A stretch of DNA of 6,472 nt, taken from NCBI GenBank assembly GCA_900299065.1, contig OMIJ01000198.1, positions 1-6,472 of the forward strand, in the 5' to 3' direction. The translations under genes were made by a program, and so were the position numbers. Positions 1-6,472 of the stretch are shown here, piece after piece. Position 1 is the first letter of the stretch. The number at the start of each line of letters is the position of its first letter. The DNA comes from Hyphomicrobiales bacterium (GTDB lineage: Bacteria; Pseudomonadota; Alphaproteobacteria; Rhizobiales; Beijerinckiaceae). The notes under the pieces are model-generated. The model was not told the origin of the DNA. It searched no databases and saw only the letters and a list, made by a program, of their open reading frames with translations.

Positions 1-3000
1 GACTTATATTGATCCCAATTGGCCAAAATCATTTTGGCCCGTTCAGATCCTGTATAACGCGCATGATTGCTCACCAGCTGATGCAGACGCTCCGCATCAA
101 AGCGCGTCATATCGCGCATCACATCTACACGACCATGTGCATTCAAATCGCCGCCCTGATGCATGACACGCTGGTTCATATCCTCTTCGCCAGCAACAGG
201 CTCTAGATCAACCATGGCCAGATTGCAGCGTTGTGCAAAGCTGCCATCCTCATCGAGCACATAGGCAATGCCGCCCGACATCCCGGCAGCAAAATTACGG
301 CCCGTCTGACCAATGACAACAACTATGCCGCCAGTCATATATTCGCAGCCATGATCGCCCGTGCCTTCAACAACCGCAATCGCGCCTGAATTGCGCACAG
401 CAAAGCGCTCGCCCGCAACACCGGCAAAATAGCTTTCACCGGAAATCGCCCCGTAGAGCACAGTATTGCCCACAATGATGGATTCATGCGGCACGATTTG
501 ATTGGCTTCTTTGGCAGGGTAAATCACAATGCGACCGCCCGAGAGGCCCTTGCCGACATAATCATTTGACTGGCCTTCCAGCTCCAATGTCACGCCACGC
601 GCCAGCCAGGCGCCAAAGCTCTGCCCCGCAGTGCCTTTGAGTTTGACGTGAATGGTGTCGTCTTGCAGTCCCTGATGCCCATAACGCTTGGCCACTTCAC
701 CCGACAGCATGGCACCTGTGGTACGATTGATCGTCTTGATCGTCGTTTCAATTTGCACAGGCTTGCCGGATTCGAGCGCCTGCTTGGATTGAGCAATCAG
801 CTGGCGATCAAGAACGGATTCGAGATTATGGTTCTGTGCTTGCGTATGATAAATTCCGACAGTCTCGCCAACCTGCGGCTTGTGGAACAATTTGCCAAAA
901 TCAAGCCCTCTGGCCTTCCAATGCTCAACGACCTTGGCGCGATCCAGCATTTGCATCTGTCCGACCATTTCGTTGAAATTGCGATAGCCAAGCTCTGCCA
1001 TTAATTCCCGAACTTCTTCAGCAACGAAGAAGAAGAAATTGATCACATGTTCAGGCTGGCCAACAAAGCGCTTGCGCAGAACAGGATCTTGCGTCGCCAC
1101 ACCTACAGGGCACGTATTGAGATGACATTTGCGCATCATGATACAGCCAGCAGCAATGAGCGGGGCTGTAGCAAAGCCAAATTCATCAGCGCCCAGCAAA
1201 GCGCCAATGACCACATCACGCCCCGTGCGCAGACCACCATCGACCTGCACCGCAATGCGTGAGCGCAGATTATTCAGTGTCAATGTCTGATGCGTTTCAG
1301 CCAGGCCAATCTCCCACGGACTGCCAGCATGTTTGATCGAGGTCAGCGGCGAAGCACCCGTGCCGCCTTCAAAACCCGAAATGGTCCCATGATCCGCCCG
1401 GCCCTTGGACACGCCAGCCGCCACAGTGCCAACACCGATTTCAGAGACAAGCTTTACCGAAACTTTCGCAGTCGGATTGACGTTTTTAAGGTCATAGATC
1501 AATTGCGCCAGATCTTCGATCGAATAAATATCGTGATGCGGCGGCGGCGAAATCAGACCAACACCCTGCGTCGAATGACGGACTTTGGCAATTACCGCAT
1601 CAACCTTATGGCCGGGCAATTGCCCGCCTTCGCCGGGCTTGGCACCCTGCGCCATTTTAATCTGCATCATGTCGGAGTTAACGAGATATTCGGTTGTCAC
1701 ACCGAAGCGACCCGACGCAACCTGCTTGATGGCTGAGCGCATGGAATCGCCATTGGCCATGGGCTTGAAGCGATCCGCCTCCTCACCACCCTCGCCCGTA
1801 TTCGACTTGCCGCCAATCCGATTCATCGCAATGGCAAGCGTTGTATGCGCTTCACGCGAGATTGAGCCAAAGGACATAGCGCCCGTAGCAAAACGCTTGA
1901 CGATATCCGCTGCGGATTCAACCTCTGACAAAGGCACGCTCTTGCGGCCATCTTCTTGCGCGCTCTTGATGCGGAACAATCCACGAATGGTCAGAAATTT
2001 CTCATCCTGTTCATTGAGCAATTTGGCATAAGCGCGATATTGCTCTTGAGCATTGCCACGCACAGCATGCTGCAACAAAGACACAGATTGCGCCGACCAA
2101 GCATGCGCTTCGCCACGCGTGCGATAGGCATATTCACCACCAACACTGAGCATGGTGCGATAGACTGGCGCATCGCCAAAGGCATCGCGATGACGCTGCA
2201 CAGTCTCCTCAGAGACTTCCTGGAGGCCAACGCCACCAATGCGCGAGGCCGTACCAGTGAAATATTTTGCGACAAACGCATCACTCAGGCCGATGGCATC
2301 AAAGATCTGCGCGCCGCAATAGGATTGATAAGTCGAAATGCCCATTTTGGACATCACCTTCAACAAGCCCTTATCAACTGCCTTGATGAAGCGCTTTTCT
2401 GCTTCATGCGCGTCAACGCCTGCGGGAAAATCCTTCTCCATCGCTGCCAATGTCTCAAAGGCAAGATAGGGATTGATGGCCTCGGCACCATAACCTGCAA
2501 GGCAAGCAAAATGATGCACTTCGCGCGCTTCACCCGTCTCTACCACAAGGCCCACTGACGTGCGCAAACCCTTGCGAATGAGATGATGATGCACAGCCGC
2601 CGTCGCCAGCAAAGCGGGAATTGGAATACGATCTGGTCCCACCAGACGATCCGACAGAATGATGATGTTGAAGCCACCCTTCACCGCCTGCTCGGCGCGA
2701 TCACACAGACGATCAAGCATGGCGCCCATATCCTGCGCGCCCTTTTCGGAGGGATAGGTCATATCCAGCGTCTTGGTGTCGAAAGTCTCTTCAAAGTGAC
2801 CAATATTGCGGATCTTCTCCAAATCCTCATTGGTCAAAATGGGCTGTCGCACTTCTAGGCGCTTGCGCTTCGAATTGCCTTCAAGATCAAAAATATTGGG
2901 TCTTGGTCCAATAAAGGAGACAAGACTCATCACCAATTGCTCACGAATGGGATCAATCGGTGGATTGGTGACCTGCGCAAAATTCTGCTTGAAATAAGTG

Positions 3001-4565
3001 TAAAGCAGTTTGGACTGGTTCGACATCGCTGAGATCGGCGTATCTGTCCCCATGGAACCGACCGCCTCTTCGCCGGTCAAAGCCATAGGTGACATCAAAA
3101 TTGCGAGATCTTCCTGCGTATAGCCAAAGGCCTGCTGACGATCGAGCAAAGACACATCCGTGCGCGAGGAGCGCGGATCAACGGGCTTGAGATCTTCGAG
3201 CACGATTTGTGTGCGCTTCAGCCAGTCGCCATAAGGATGCGACTTGGCAAGCTGCGCCTTCATTTCATCGTCAGAAATAATGCGGCCCTGTTCGAGATCG
3301 ACCAGCAACATTTTGCCAGGCTGCAAACGCCATTTGGTGACGATCTTGCTCTCGGGAATGGGTAGAACGCCAACCTCAGAGGCCATCACCACAAGACCAT
3401 CATCCGTCACAACATAACGTGCGGGGCGCAGACCATTGCGATCCAATGTTGCACCAATCTGGCGACCATCAGTAAAGGCCATGGCTGCAGGCCCGTCCCA
3501 AGGCTCCATCAAGGCAGCGTGATATTCATAGAATGCGCGGCGCTCCTCATTCATCAAAGGATTGCCAGCCCATGCCTCGGGGATCAGCATCATCGCAGCA
3601 TGAGCGAGGGAATAGCCGCCCTGCACAAGAAATTCGAGCGCATTGTCAAAACAGGCTGTGTCCGACTGGCCCTCGTAGGAAATCGGCCAGAGCTTTTCAA
3701 TATCCTTGCCAAATAGATCTGACGATACCGAGGCTTGACGCGCCGCCATCCAGTTCACATTGCCACGTAATGTGTTGATCTCGCCATTGTGCGCAACCAT
3801 GCGATAGGGATGCGCCAGTGACCAGGTCGGGAATGTATTGGTCGAGAAGCGCTGATGCACAAGCGCCAACGCTGAATCGAGCCGGGGATCATGCAGATCT
3901 TTGAAATAGCTGCCCAGCTGTGTGGCCAGCAGCATGCCCTTATAAACGAGCGTGCGCGAGGACAACGAAACAATGTAAAAGCCCTTGGTATGGGCATTAT
4001 TGAGCGTATAGACCTTATTCGAGATCACCTTGCGCAAGATGAACAAGCGCCGCTCGAAATCATCCTGATCCTTGATACCAGCGCCACGGCCAATGAAGAC
4101 TTGCTTATGCAATGGCTCTGTCGGCTTCACCGTCTCGCCAAGGCCAGAGGGATCAACCGGCACATCACGCCAGCCAAGCAATGTCTGCCCTTCTTCAGCA
4201 ATGACCTGCTCGACGATCTTTTCGATCAGCTGACGACCTTCCGCATCCTTGGGCAAAAACAAAGCGCCCACCGCATAATCGCCGGACTTCGGCAAAGCAA
4301 ATCCCAGACGTTGCGACTCAGACTTGAAGAACTCATGCGGCACTTGGATCAACATGCCGCAACCATCGCCCGCCAGCGGATCAGCCCCCACAGCGCCGCG
4401 ATGATCGAGATTGAGCAGGATCTCTAGACCCTTTTCAATGATCGAATGTGATTTACGATTCTTCAGATCGGCAACAAAGCCAACGCCGCATGCATCGCGC
4501 TCCAATGCAGGATCATAAAGTCCTTGAGAAGCGGGAAGGCCGGAATCGAAAGTCATCTGGTTCAT
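1..4565 (-). CDS. gltB: Glutamate synthase (NADPH) large/alpha subunit, 3'-partial
   Basis: This is the large subunit of bacterial GOGAT, a cytoplasmic iron-sulfur flavoprotein that takes ammonia from glutamine and, with the GltD subunit supplying NADPH electrons, converts 2-oxoglutarate to glutamate. I read the frame through: 1521 codons with no stop from the ATG at 4565 to the window edge. Domains in order: a 25-residue propeptide ending before the N-terminal nucleophile Cys26 (ERDACGVGF); class II glutamine amidotransferase motifs HRGAVGAD (55-62), HNGEINT with N260/G261, and D302 in SDTACFD; a central domain (RQPILTNEDLEKIR); the KPGEGGQLPG loop (976-985); the FMN site with ISGFEGGTGASP (1062-1073); the [3Fe-4S] cysteines C1141, C1147 and C1152 (C-x5-C-x4-C, ending CHLNTCPVGVATQ); and the C-terminal beta-helix with RNFAAGMSGG from residue 1423. 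The last visible residues, ILANWDQYK, resemble the family's near-terminal segment, so probably only a few tens of codons are missing. The start is preceded by a weak GGA (4575-4577), 9 bases from the ATG; an in-frame ATG at 4556 is an alternative. No inactivating change is visible. gltD is not upstream. Confidence 0.98.
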   Translation of the reverse strand, partial: MNQMTFDSGLPASQGLYDPALERDACGVGFVADLKNRKSHSIIEKGLEILLNLDHRGAVGADPLAGDGCGMLIQVPHEFFKSESQRLGFALPKSGDYAVGALFLPKDAEGRQLIEKIVEQVIAEEGQTLLGWRDVPVDPSGLGETVKPTEPLHKQVFIGRGAGIKDQDDFERRLFILRKVISNKVYTLNNAHTKGFYIVSLSSRTLVYKGMLLATQLGSYFKDLHDPRLDSALALVHQRFSTNTFPTWSLAHPYRMVAHNGEINTLRGNVNWMAARQASVSSDLFGKDIEKLWPISYEGQSDTACFDNALEFLVQGGYSLAHAAMMLIPEAWAGNPLMNEERRAFYEYHAALMEPWDGPAAMAFTDGRQIGATLDRNGLRPARYVVTDDGLVVMASEVGVLPIPESKIVTKWRLQPGKMLLVDLEQGRIISDDEMKAQLAKSHPYGDWLKRTQIVLEDLKPVDPRSSRTDVSLLDRQQAFGYTQEDLAILMSPMALTGEEAVGSMGTDTPISAMSNQSKLLYTYFKQNFAQVTNPPIDPIREQLVMSLVSFIGPRPNIFDLEGNSKRKRLEVRQPILTNEDLEKIRNIGHFEETFDTKTLDMTYPSEKGAQDMGAMLDRLCDRAEQAVKGGFNIIILSDRLVGPDRIPIPALLATAAVHHHLIRKGLRTSVGLVVETGEAREVHHFACLAGYGAEAINPYLAFETLAAMEKDFPAGVDAHEAEKRFIKAVDKGLLKVMSKMGISTYQSYCGAQIFDAIGLSDAFVAKYFTGTASRIGGVGLQEVSEETVQRHRDAFGDAPVYRTMLSVGGEYAYRTRGEAHAWSAQSVSLLQHAVRGNAQEQYRAYAKLLNEQDEKFLTIRGLFRIKSAQEDGRKSVPLSEVESAADIVKRFATGAMSFGSISREAHTTLAIAMNRIGGKSNTGEGGEEADRFKPMANGDSMRSAIKQVASGRFGVTTEYLVNSDMMQIKMAQGAKPGEGGQLPGHKVDAVIAKVRHSTQGVGLISPPPHHDIYSIEDLAQLIYDLKNVNPTAKVSVKLVSEIGVGTVAAGVSKGRADHGTISGFEGGTGASPLTSIKHAGSPWEIGLAETHQTLTLNNLRSRIAVQVDGGLRTGRDVVIGALLGADEFGFATAPLIAAGCIMMRKCHLNTCPVGVATQDPVLRKRFVGQPEHVINFFFFVAEEVRELMAELGYRNFNEMVGQMQMLDRAKVVEHWKARGLDFGKLFHKPQVGETVGIYHTQAQNHNLESVLDRQLIAQSKQALESGKPVQIETTIKTINRTTGAMLSGEVAKRYGHQGLQDDTIHVKLKGTAGQSFGAWLARGVTLELEGQSNDYVGKGLSGGRIVIYPAKEANQIVPHESIIVGNTVLYGAISGESYFAGVAGERFAVRNSGAIAVVEGTGDHGCEYMTGGIVVVIGQTGRNFAAGMSGGIAYVLDEDGSFAQRCNLAMVDLEPVAGEEDMNQRVMHQGGDLNAHGRVDVMRDMTRFDAERLHQLVSNHARYTGSERAKMILANWDQYK

Positions 4566-4604
4566 GTCAACAAATCCAGTATGGGATGCAGAAGTAATAG
4601 ACGT

Positions 4605-4691
4605 GATATGGGTATGCTTGGCCGATTTGGCACGTTTGGATCGCGTCGCGCTGTCCAAATGCCTAAGGCCTTTTGCATCCTCACCCATATC
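4605..4691 (-). promoter_or_regulatory. Long nested stem-loop in the gltB leader, possible cis-regulatory RNA
   Basis: Five helices pair in strict nested order. They are 4605-4613 with 4683-4691 (GATATGGGT/ACCCATATC, 9 bp), 4614-4617 with 4675-4678 (ATGC/GCAT), 4620-4623 with 4667-4670 (GGCC/GGCC), 4629-4632 with 4660-4663 (GGCA/TGCC), and 4635-4640 with 4654-4659 (TTTGGA/TCCAAA). They close a 13-base loop at 4641-4653. That is 27 Watson-Crick pairs over 87 bases, broken by small internal loops. Read on the minus strand, the structure ends 39 bases before the gltB ATG. No T-run follows, so it is not a classical intrinsic terminator. A structured leader RNA, a protein-binding RNA, or a chromosomal palindromic repeat are all possible. 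I do not recognise it as a named RNA family. Confidence 0.5.
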
Positions 4692-4824
4692 CCGACCCAT
4701 GTCCCGCTCCAGCCTTTGCCTATGCGTGAAATAATCCAGCCAATCCAATTAACATACCCTGCGGAAGAGAACCGCTTCTCGGTCTCGCACATGAGACATT
4801 AAGCTTTCGGGCAAGCAATCAGGA

Positions 4825-4852
4825 ATTATCTGCCAGCGCTGCAAATGGTCAG
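4825..4852 (-). promoter_or_regulatory. Possible sigma-70-type promoter for gltB
   Basis: On the minus strand, CTGACC (4847-4852, four of six matches to TTGACA) is followed after 16 bases by GATAAT (4825-4830, five of six matches to TATAAT). Transcription would begin near 4818 and give a leader of roughly 250 bases containing the long stem-loop. Such matches arise often by chance and no transcript evidence is available. Confidence 0.3.
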
Positions 4853-4945
4853 TAAAGCTGTCCTAATTGCGGCAAGCGACAATGCCAGATTTGTTTGTCG
4901 CGCACAAGCAGGCAAGGCCAGCTTTCCACCTGTCCGGATCTGAAA

Positions 4946-5929
4946 TCAGACGGATCGGGGAGATGGGCCGGCGTTACGGACCCGCAAAGGGGCGCCATTG
5001 AGATAGGCCAGAATATTTTCCACCGTATCCTCGTAAAAAGCGCGGAAGGAATCATCGACCACATAGCCAAGATGGGGGGTCAAAACAGCCTGCTCGAAGG
5101 CATAAAGCGGGTGATCGGGACCTGTTGGCTCCTGATGGAACACATCGAGCCCCACACCGGCAATCCTTTTGGTCTGCAGGGCCTCAATCAGCGCCCCCTC
5201 ATCGACCAGAGGCCCACGCGCGGTATTGATAAAGAAGGCCGAAGGTTTCATCGCCTGTATGTCCGCACGGCCAATGATGCCCATGGTGGACTCCCCCAAA
5301 ACAAGATGAACCGTAATAAAATCAGATTGTTGGAATAGAGTTGCCTTATCCACAAACCGCGCCCCGGCCGCCTGCGCCCGCTCTTGTGTCAAATGCGGGC
5401 TCCAGGCCAGCACTTTCATGCCAAAGGCCATGCCAATGCGCGCCATGCTGGAGCCAATCTTGCCTAGGCCGACAATGCCCAAGGTCTTGCCGGCCAGAGT
5501 TATACCAACGCCAGACTGCCAAAACCCCTGCCGGATGCGCCGATCCTCCAGCGGAATGCGCCTGGCCAGCGAGAGAATATGCCCAAAGGCAAGCTCTGGC
5601 GTGCCCTGATGCGCGCCAGGGCGATCCTGCGAACCGCAAACAATTATGCCCAATTGCGCTGCTGCGTCATGATCAAGCGTGCGGTGCTTGGAGCCTGTGG
5701 TGCAGATCAATTTGAGATTGGGCAGGCGTGACAAAAGAGAGCGCGGAAAGGGCGTGCGCTCACGCAAGGTTGAAAGGATCTCATAGGGCGCCAACAAGCG
5801 CGCCGCCTCATCCTCATTAGCAAAGGGATGACCAATCACATCGACCTGACATTTCGCTTTAACATGCGTCCAATCGGCCATGGTCTGCGCGACATTCATA
5901 TAGTCATCGATAATCGCAACCCTGATCAC
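4946..5929 (-). CDS. D-isomer-specific 2-hydroxyacid dehydrogenase (PGDH-like), 327 aa
   Basis: This is a cytoplasmic oxidoreductase of the D-2-hydroxyacid dehydrogenase family, which interconverts 2-keto acids and D-2-hydroxy acids with NAD(P)H. Numbered from the GTG start, it shows an N-terminal flavodoxin-like substrate half, the Rossmann loop GLGKIG (154-159), and the catalytic triad R238 (NTARGPLVDE), E267 (DVFHQEP) and H286 (LTPHLGY), with family-typical spacing. The length fits a short enzyme without the C-terminal ACT regulatory domain of SerA. After the second Rossmann strand there is AWSP (175-178) where NAD-specific members usually have Asp, so NADP use is possible. An upstream in-frame ATG at 5983 would add 18 residues, but GTG at 5929 is preferred. 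It has AAGGAG six bases upstream and the protein then begins directly with the first beta strand (VIRVAIIDDY). The substrate cannot be named: phosphoglycerate, glyoxylate/hydroxypyruvate or another keto acid are all possible. It lies 380 bp upstream of gltB on the same strand and divergent from the EAL gene. Confidence 0.93.
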   Translation of the reverse strand: MIRVAIIDDYMNVAQTMADWTHVKAKCQVDVIGHPFANEDEAARLLAPYEILSTLRERTPFPRSLLSRLPNLKLICTTGSKHRTLDHDAAAQLGIIVCGSQDRPGAHQGTPELAFGHILSLARRIPLEDRRIRQGFWQSGVGITLAGKTLGIVGLGKIGSSMARIGMAFGMKVLAWSPHLTQERAQAAGARFVDKATLFQQSDFITVHLVLGESTMGIIGRADIQAMKPSAFFINTARGPLVDEGALIEALQTKRIAGVGLDVFHQEPTGPDHPLYAFEQAVLTPHLGYVVDDSFRAFYEDTVENILAYLNGAPLRVRNAGPSPRSV

Positions 5930-5935
5930 GCCCTG

Positions 5936-5941
5936 CTCCTT
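5936..5941 (-). promoter_or_regulatory. Ribosome binding site that decides the dehydrogenase start
   Basis: The minus strand reads AAGGAG, then six bases (CAGGGC), then GTG at 5929-5927. This near-ideal Shine-Dalgarno and spacing supports the GTG over the longer ATG start at 5983. The additional 18 residues encoded from that ATG do not resemble the family N-terminus. Confidence 0.8.
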
Positions 5942-5965
5942 CAACTGGCCAGCCCTGCAACTGGC
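5938..5965 (-). repeat. Imperfect 12-bp direct repeat in the divergent intergenic region
   Basis: On the plus strand, CCTTCAACTGGC (5938-5949) and CCTGCAACTGGC (5954-5965) match at 11 of 12 positions with a 16-bp period. The first copy overlaps the Shine-Dalgarno of the dehydrogenase gene and runs into an 8-bp palindrome, CTGGCCAG (5945-5952). It could be a small tandem duplication or a regulator site in the 103-bp gap between the two divergent genes. I see no strong promoter elements there. Confidence 0.4.
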
Positions 5966-6032
5966 AAGGCCTGCATAAGACACTCAATCCACAATAGAGA
6001 TCAAGAGAACCCTTTTCACAATATGAGTTGGC

Positions 6033-6401
6033 ATGAATCCGAACCTGAACCTGAAACACAAGAGCACCGAGATTGGCTCACAATTGCTAGCCGCTCTCGA
6101 TCGCCATGAGCTGGAATTATATTTCCAGCCTATTGTCGAGCTCGGCACCTGCCGCACGCGTGGCTTTGAAGCTTTGGTGCGCTGGAACCATCCCGAGCGC
6201 GGCTTGTTAGGCGCGGGCGAGATCATTCCACCAGCTGAACAGCTCGGTTTAATGCCGCAAATTGGCACATTCATTCTGCAAGAGGCCATTCGGATCGCAG
6301 CCACATGGCCCCGCCATTTGCGCCTAGCTATCAATGTCTCGGCACAGCAATTCAAAACGGGGGAATTGGCGCGGTGCATTCGTCTGGCCGCAGCCGAATA
6401 T
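6033..6401 (+). CDS. EAL-domain protein (c-di-GMP phosphodiesterase type), 3'-truncated
   Basis: The first 123 codons of an EAL-domain protein, the family that hydrolyses the second messenger cyclic di-GMP to pGpG, are present. The domain begins almost at once: ELYFQPIVEL (28-37), the signature EAL motif in FEALVRWNHPERG (45-57) with E46 as the expected metal ligand, the segment FIPPAE-like IIPPAEQLGLM (64-74), and INVSAQQF (100-107) with N101 as the second expected metal ligand. The later catalytic parts (the downstream Glu, the DDFG loop and the general-base Lys) are not in the window, so activity cannot be judged. The start is ATG at 6033, because an in-frame TGA at 6024-6026 lies just upstream; the ribosome site is weak (GAG at 6025-6027). 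There is no room for a GGDEF, sensor or membrane segment before the EAL domain in this gene. The genomic sequence ends at 6401, where adapter begins, so the truncation is technical. The frame stays open through the adapter, and residues after Tyr123 are artificial. Confidence 0.9.
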
Positions 6402-6472
6402 CTGTCTCTTATACACATCTCCGAGCCCACGAGACGCTACGCTATCTCGTATGCCGTCTTCTGCTTGAAAAA
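6402..6472. other. Illumina Nextera adapter read-through (assembly contamination)
   Basis: The segment is synthetic. 6402-6420 is CTGTCTCTTATACACATCT, the reverse complement of the Tn5 mosaic end. 6421-6435 is CCGAGCCCACGAGAC, the Nextera read-2 adapter tail. 6436-6443 is GCTACGCT, which matches the i7 index I know as N709. 6444-6467 is the P7 flow-cell sequence (ATCTCGTATGCCG onward, ending CTGCTTG), and 6468-6472 is an A-run of the kind seen when a read passes the end of the molecule. The order is exactly that of a library molecule read past its insert. It should be trimmed, and genomic sequence taken to end at 6401. Confidence 0.99.

Larger units (their letters stand above)
4566..4945 (-). 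other. Intergenic region / gltB 5' leader, no convincing gene
   Basis: About 380 bases separate the stop of the dehydrogenase gene from the gltB start, both on the minus strand. I find no recognisable protein, tRNA or T-tailed terminator. The stretch holds a long nested inverted repeat (4605-4691), a smaller imperfect hairpin at 4767-4786 (GAGAACCG against CGGTCTC, loop CTTCT), and a weak promoter-like pair near 4825-4852. A 5-bp stem (TCTGA-AA-TCAGA, 4937-4948) overlaps the dehydrogenase stop but lacks a T-run, so it is not called a terminator. The size and structure suggest a long leader that carries control of gltB; this is inference. Confidence 0.6.

Noticed and set aside
1..4565. Several plus-strand open frames of 60 to 200 codons (for example 1956-2558 and 3891-4427)
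   Set aside because: All lie antisense to an uninterrupted gltB with all family motifs; they have no recognisable domains and are shadows of its codon bias.
4628..4643. TTTGGCACGTTTGGATC resembles the -24 half (TGGCACG) of a sigma-54 promoter, attractive near a nitrogen gene
   Set aside because: The -12 half (TTGCA) is absent at the required spacing, it points away from gltB on the plus strand, and the bases belong to the hairpin arm.
4562..4792. Minus-strand 76-codon frame whose TGA overlaps the gltB ATG (ATGA), suggesting a translationally coupled leader peptide
   Set aside because: The peptide is unusually tryptophan-rich, resembles no family, and runs straight through both arms of the long hairpin, whose base pairing explains the sequence better. 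The start lacks a clear ribosome site. Kept only as a remote possibility.
4937..4948. TCTGAAATCAGA inverted repeat at the dehydrogenase stop as a terminator
   Set aside because: The stem is only 5 bp with a 2-base loop and there is no following T-run on either strand.
4895..5715. Plus-strand and alternative minus-strand frames over the dehydrogenase gene
   Set aside because: They overlap a gene with an intact Rossmann loop and catalytic Arg-Glu-His; the alternative translations are low-complexity or featureless.
6402..6467. Continuation of the EAL protein, or a transposon end, at the right edge
   Set aside because: The Tn5 mosaic end is followed by the Nextera tail, an index and P7, so it is library adapter rather than an inserted element or coding sequence.

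Overview
The window looks like alphaproteobacterial chromosome, probably Hyphomicrobiales-like. This rests on the protein flavour of the glutamate synthase, the moderately GC-rich codon use, and the start-site signals; the genus cannot be fixed from sequence alone. It holds three protein genes, one of them essentially complete and two cut by the window or contig ends. The last 71 bases are sequencing-library adapter, not biology.

Layout: (1) 1-4565, minus strand: gltB, the large (alpha) subunit of NADPH-dependent glutamate synthase. It is open for 1521 codons with no internal stop and leaves the left edge within an estimated few tens of codons of its C-terminus. (2) 4566-4945: about 380 bases without a convincing gene. 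This is the gltB leader; it contains a long interrupted inverted repeat (4605-4691), a possible alternative pairing partner next to the gltB start, and a weak sigma-70-like promoter. (3) 4946-5929, minus strand: a D-isomer-specific 2-hydroxyacid dehydrogenase of the PGDH-like group, with a GTG start behind a strong Shine-Dalgarno. (4) 5930-6032: a short divergent intergenic region with an imperfect 12-bp direct repeat. (5) 6033-6401, plus strand: the first 123 codons of an EAL-domain (cyclic-di-GMP phosphodiesterase-type) protein, cut off by (6) 6402-6472: Nextera/Tn5 mosaic end, i7 index, P7 sequence and a short A-run.

The genes do not form an obvious pathway. GltB is core nitrogen assimilation (glutamine + 2-oxoglutarate + NADPH to two glutamates). 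The dehydrogenase lies upstream on the same strand, but a 380-bp gap suggests gltB has its own control. The EAL protein is transcribed away from both. gltD, the small subunit, is not upstream and may lie beyond the left edge. I see no mobile element, CRISPR array, tRNA/rRNA or defence system. The most notable points are the structured gltB leader, which may be a regulatory RNA, and the adapter contamination, which creates a false minus-strand protein if annotated naively.
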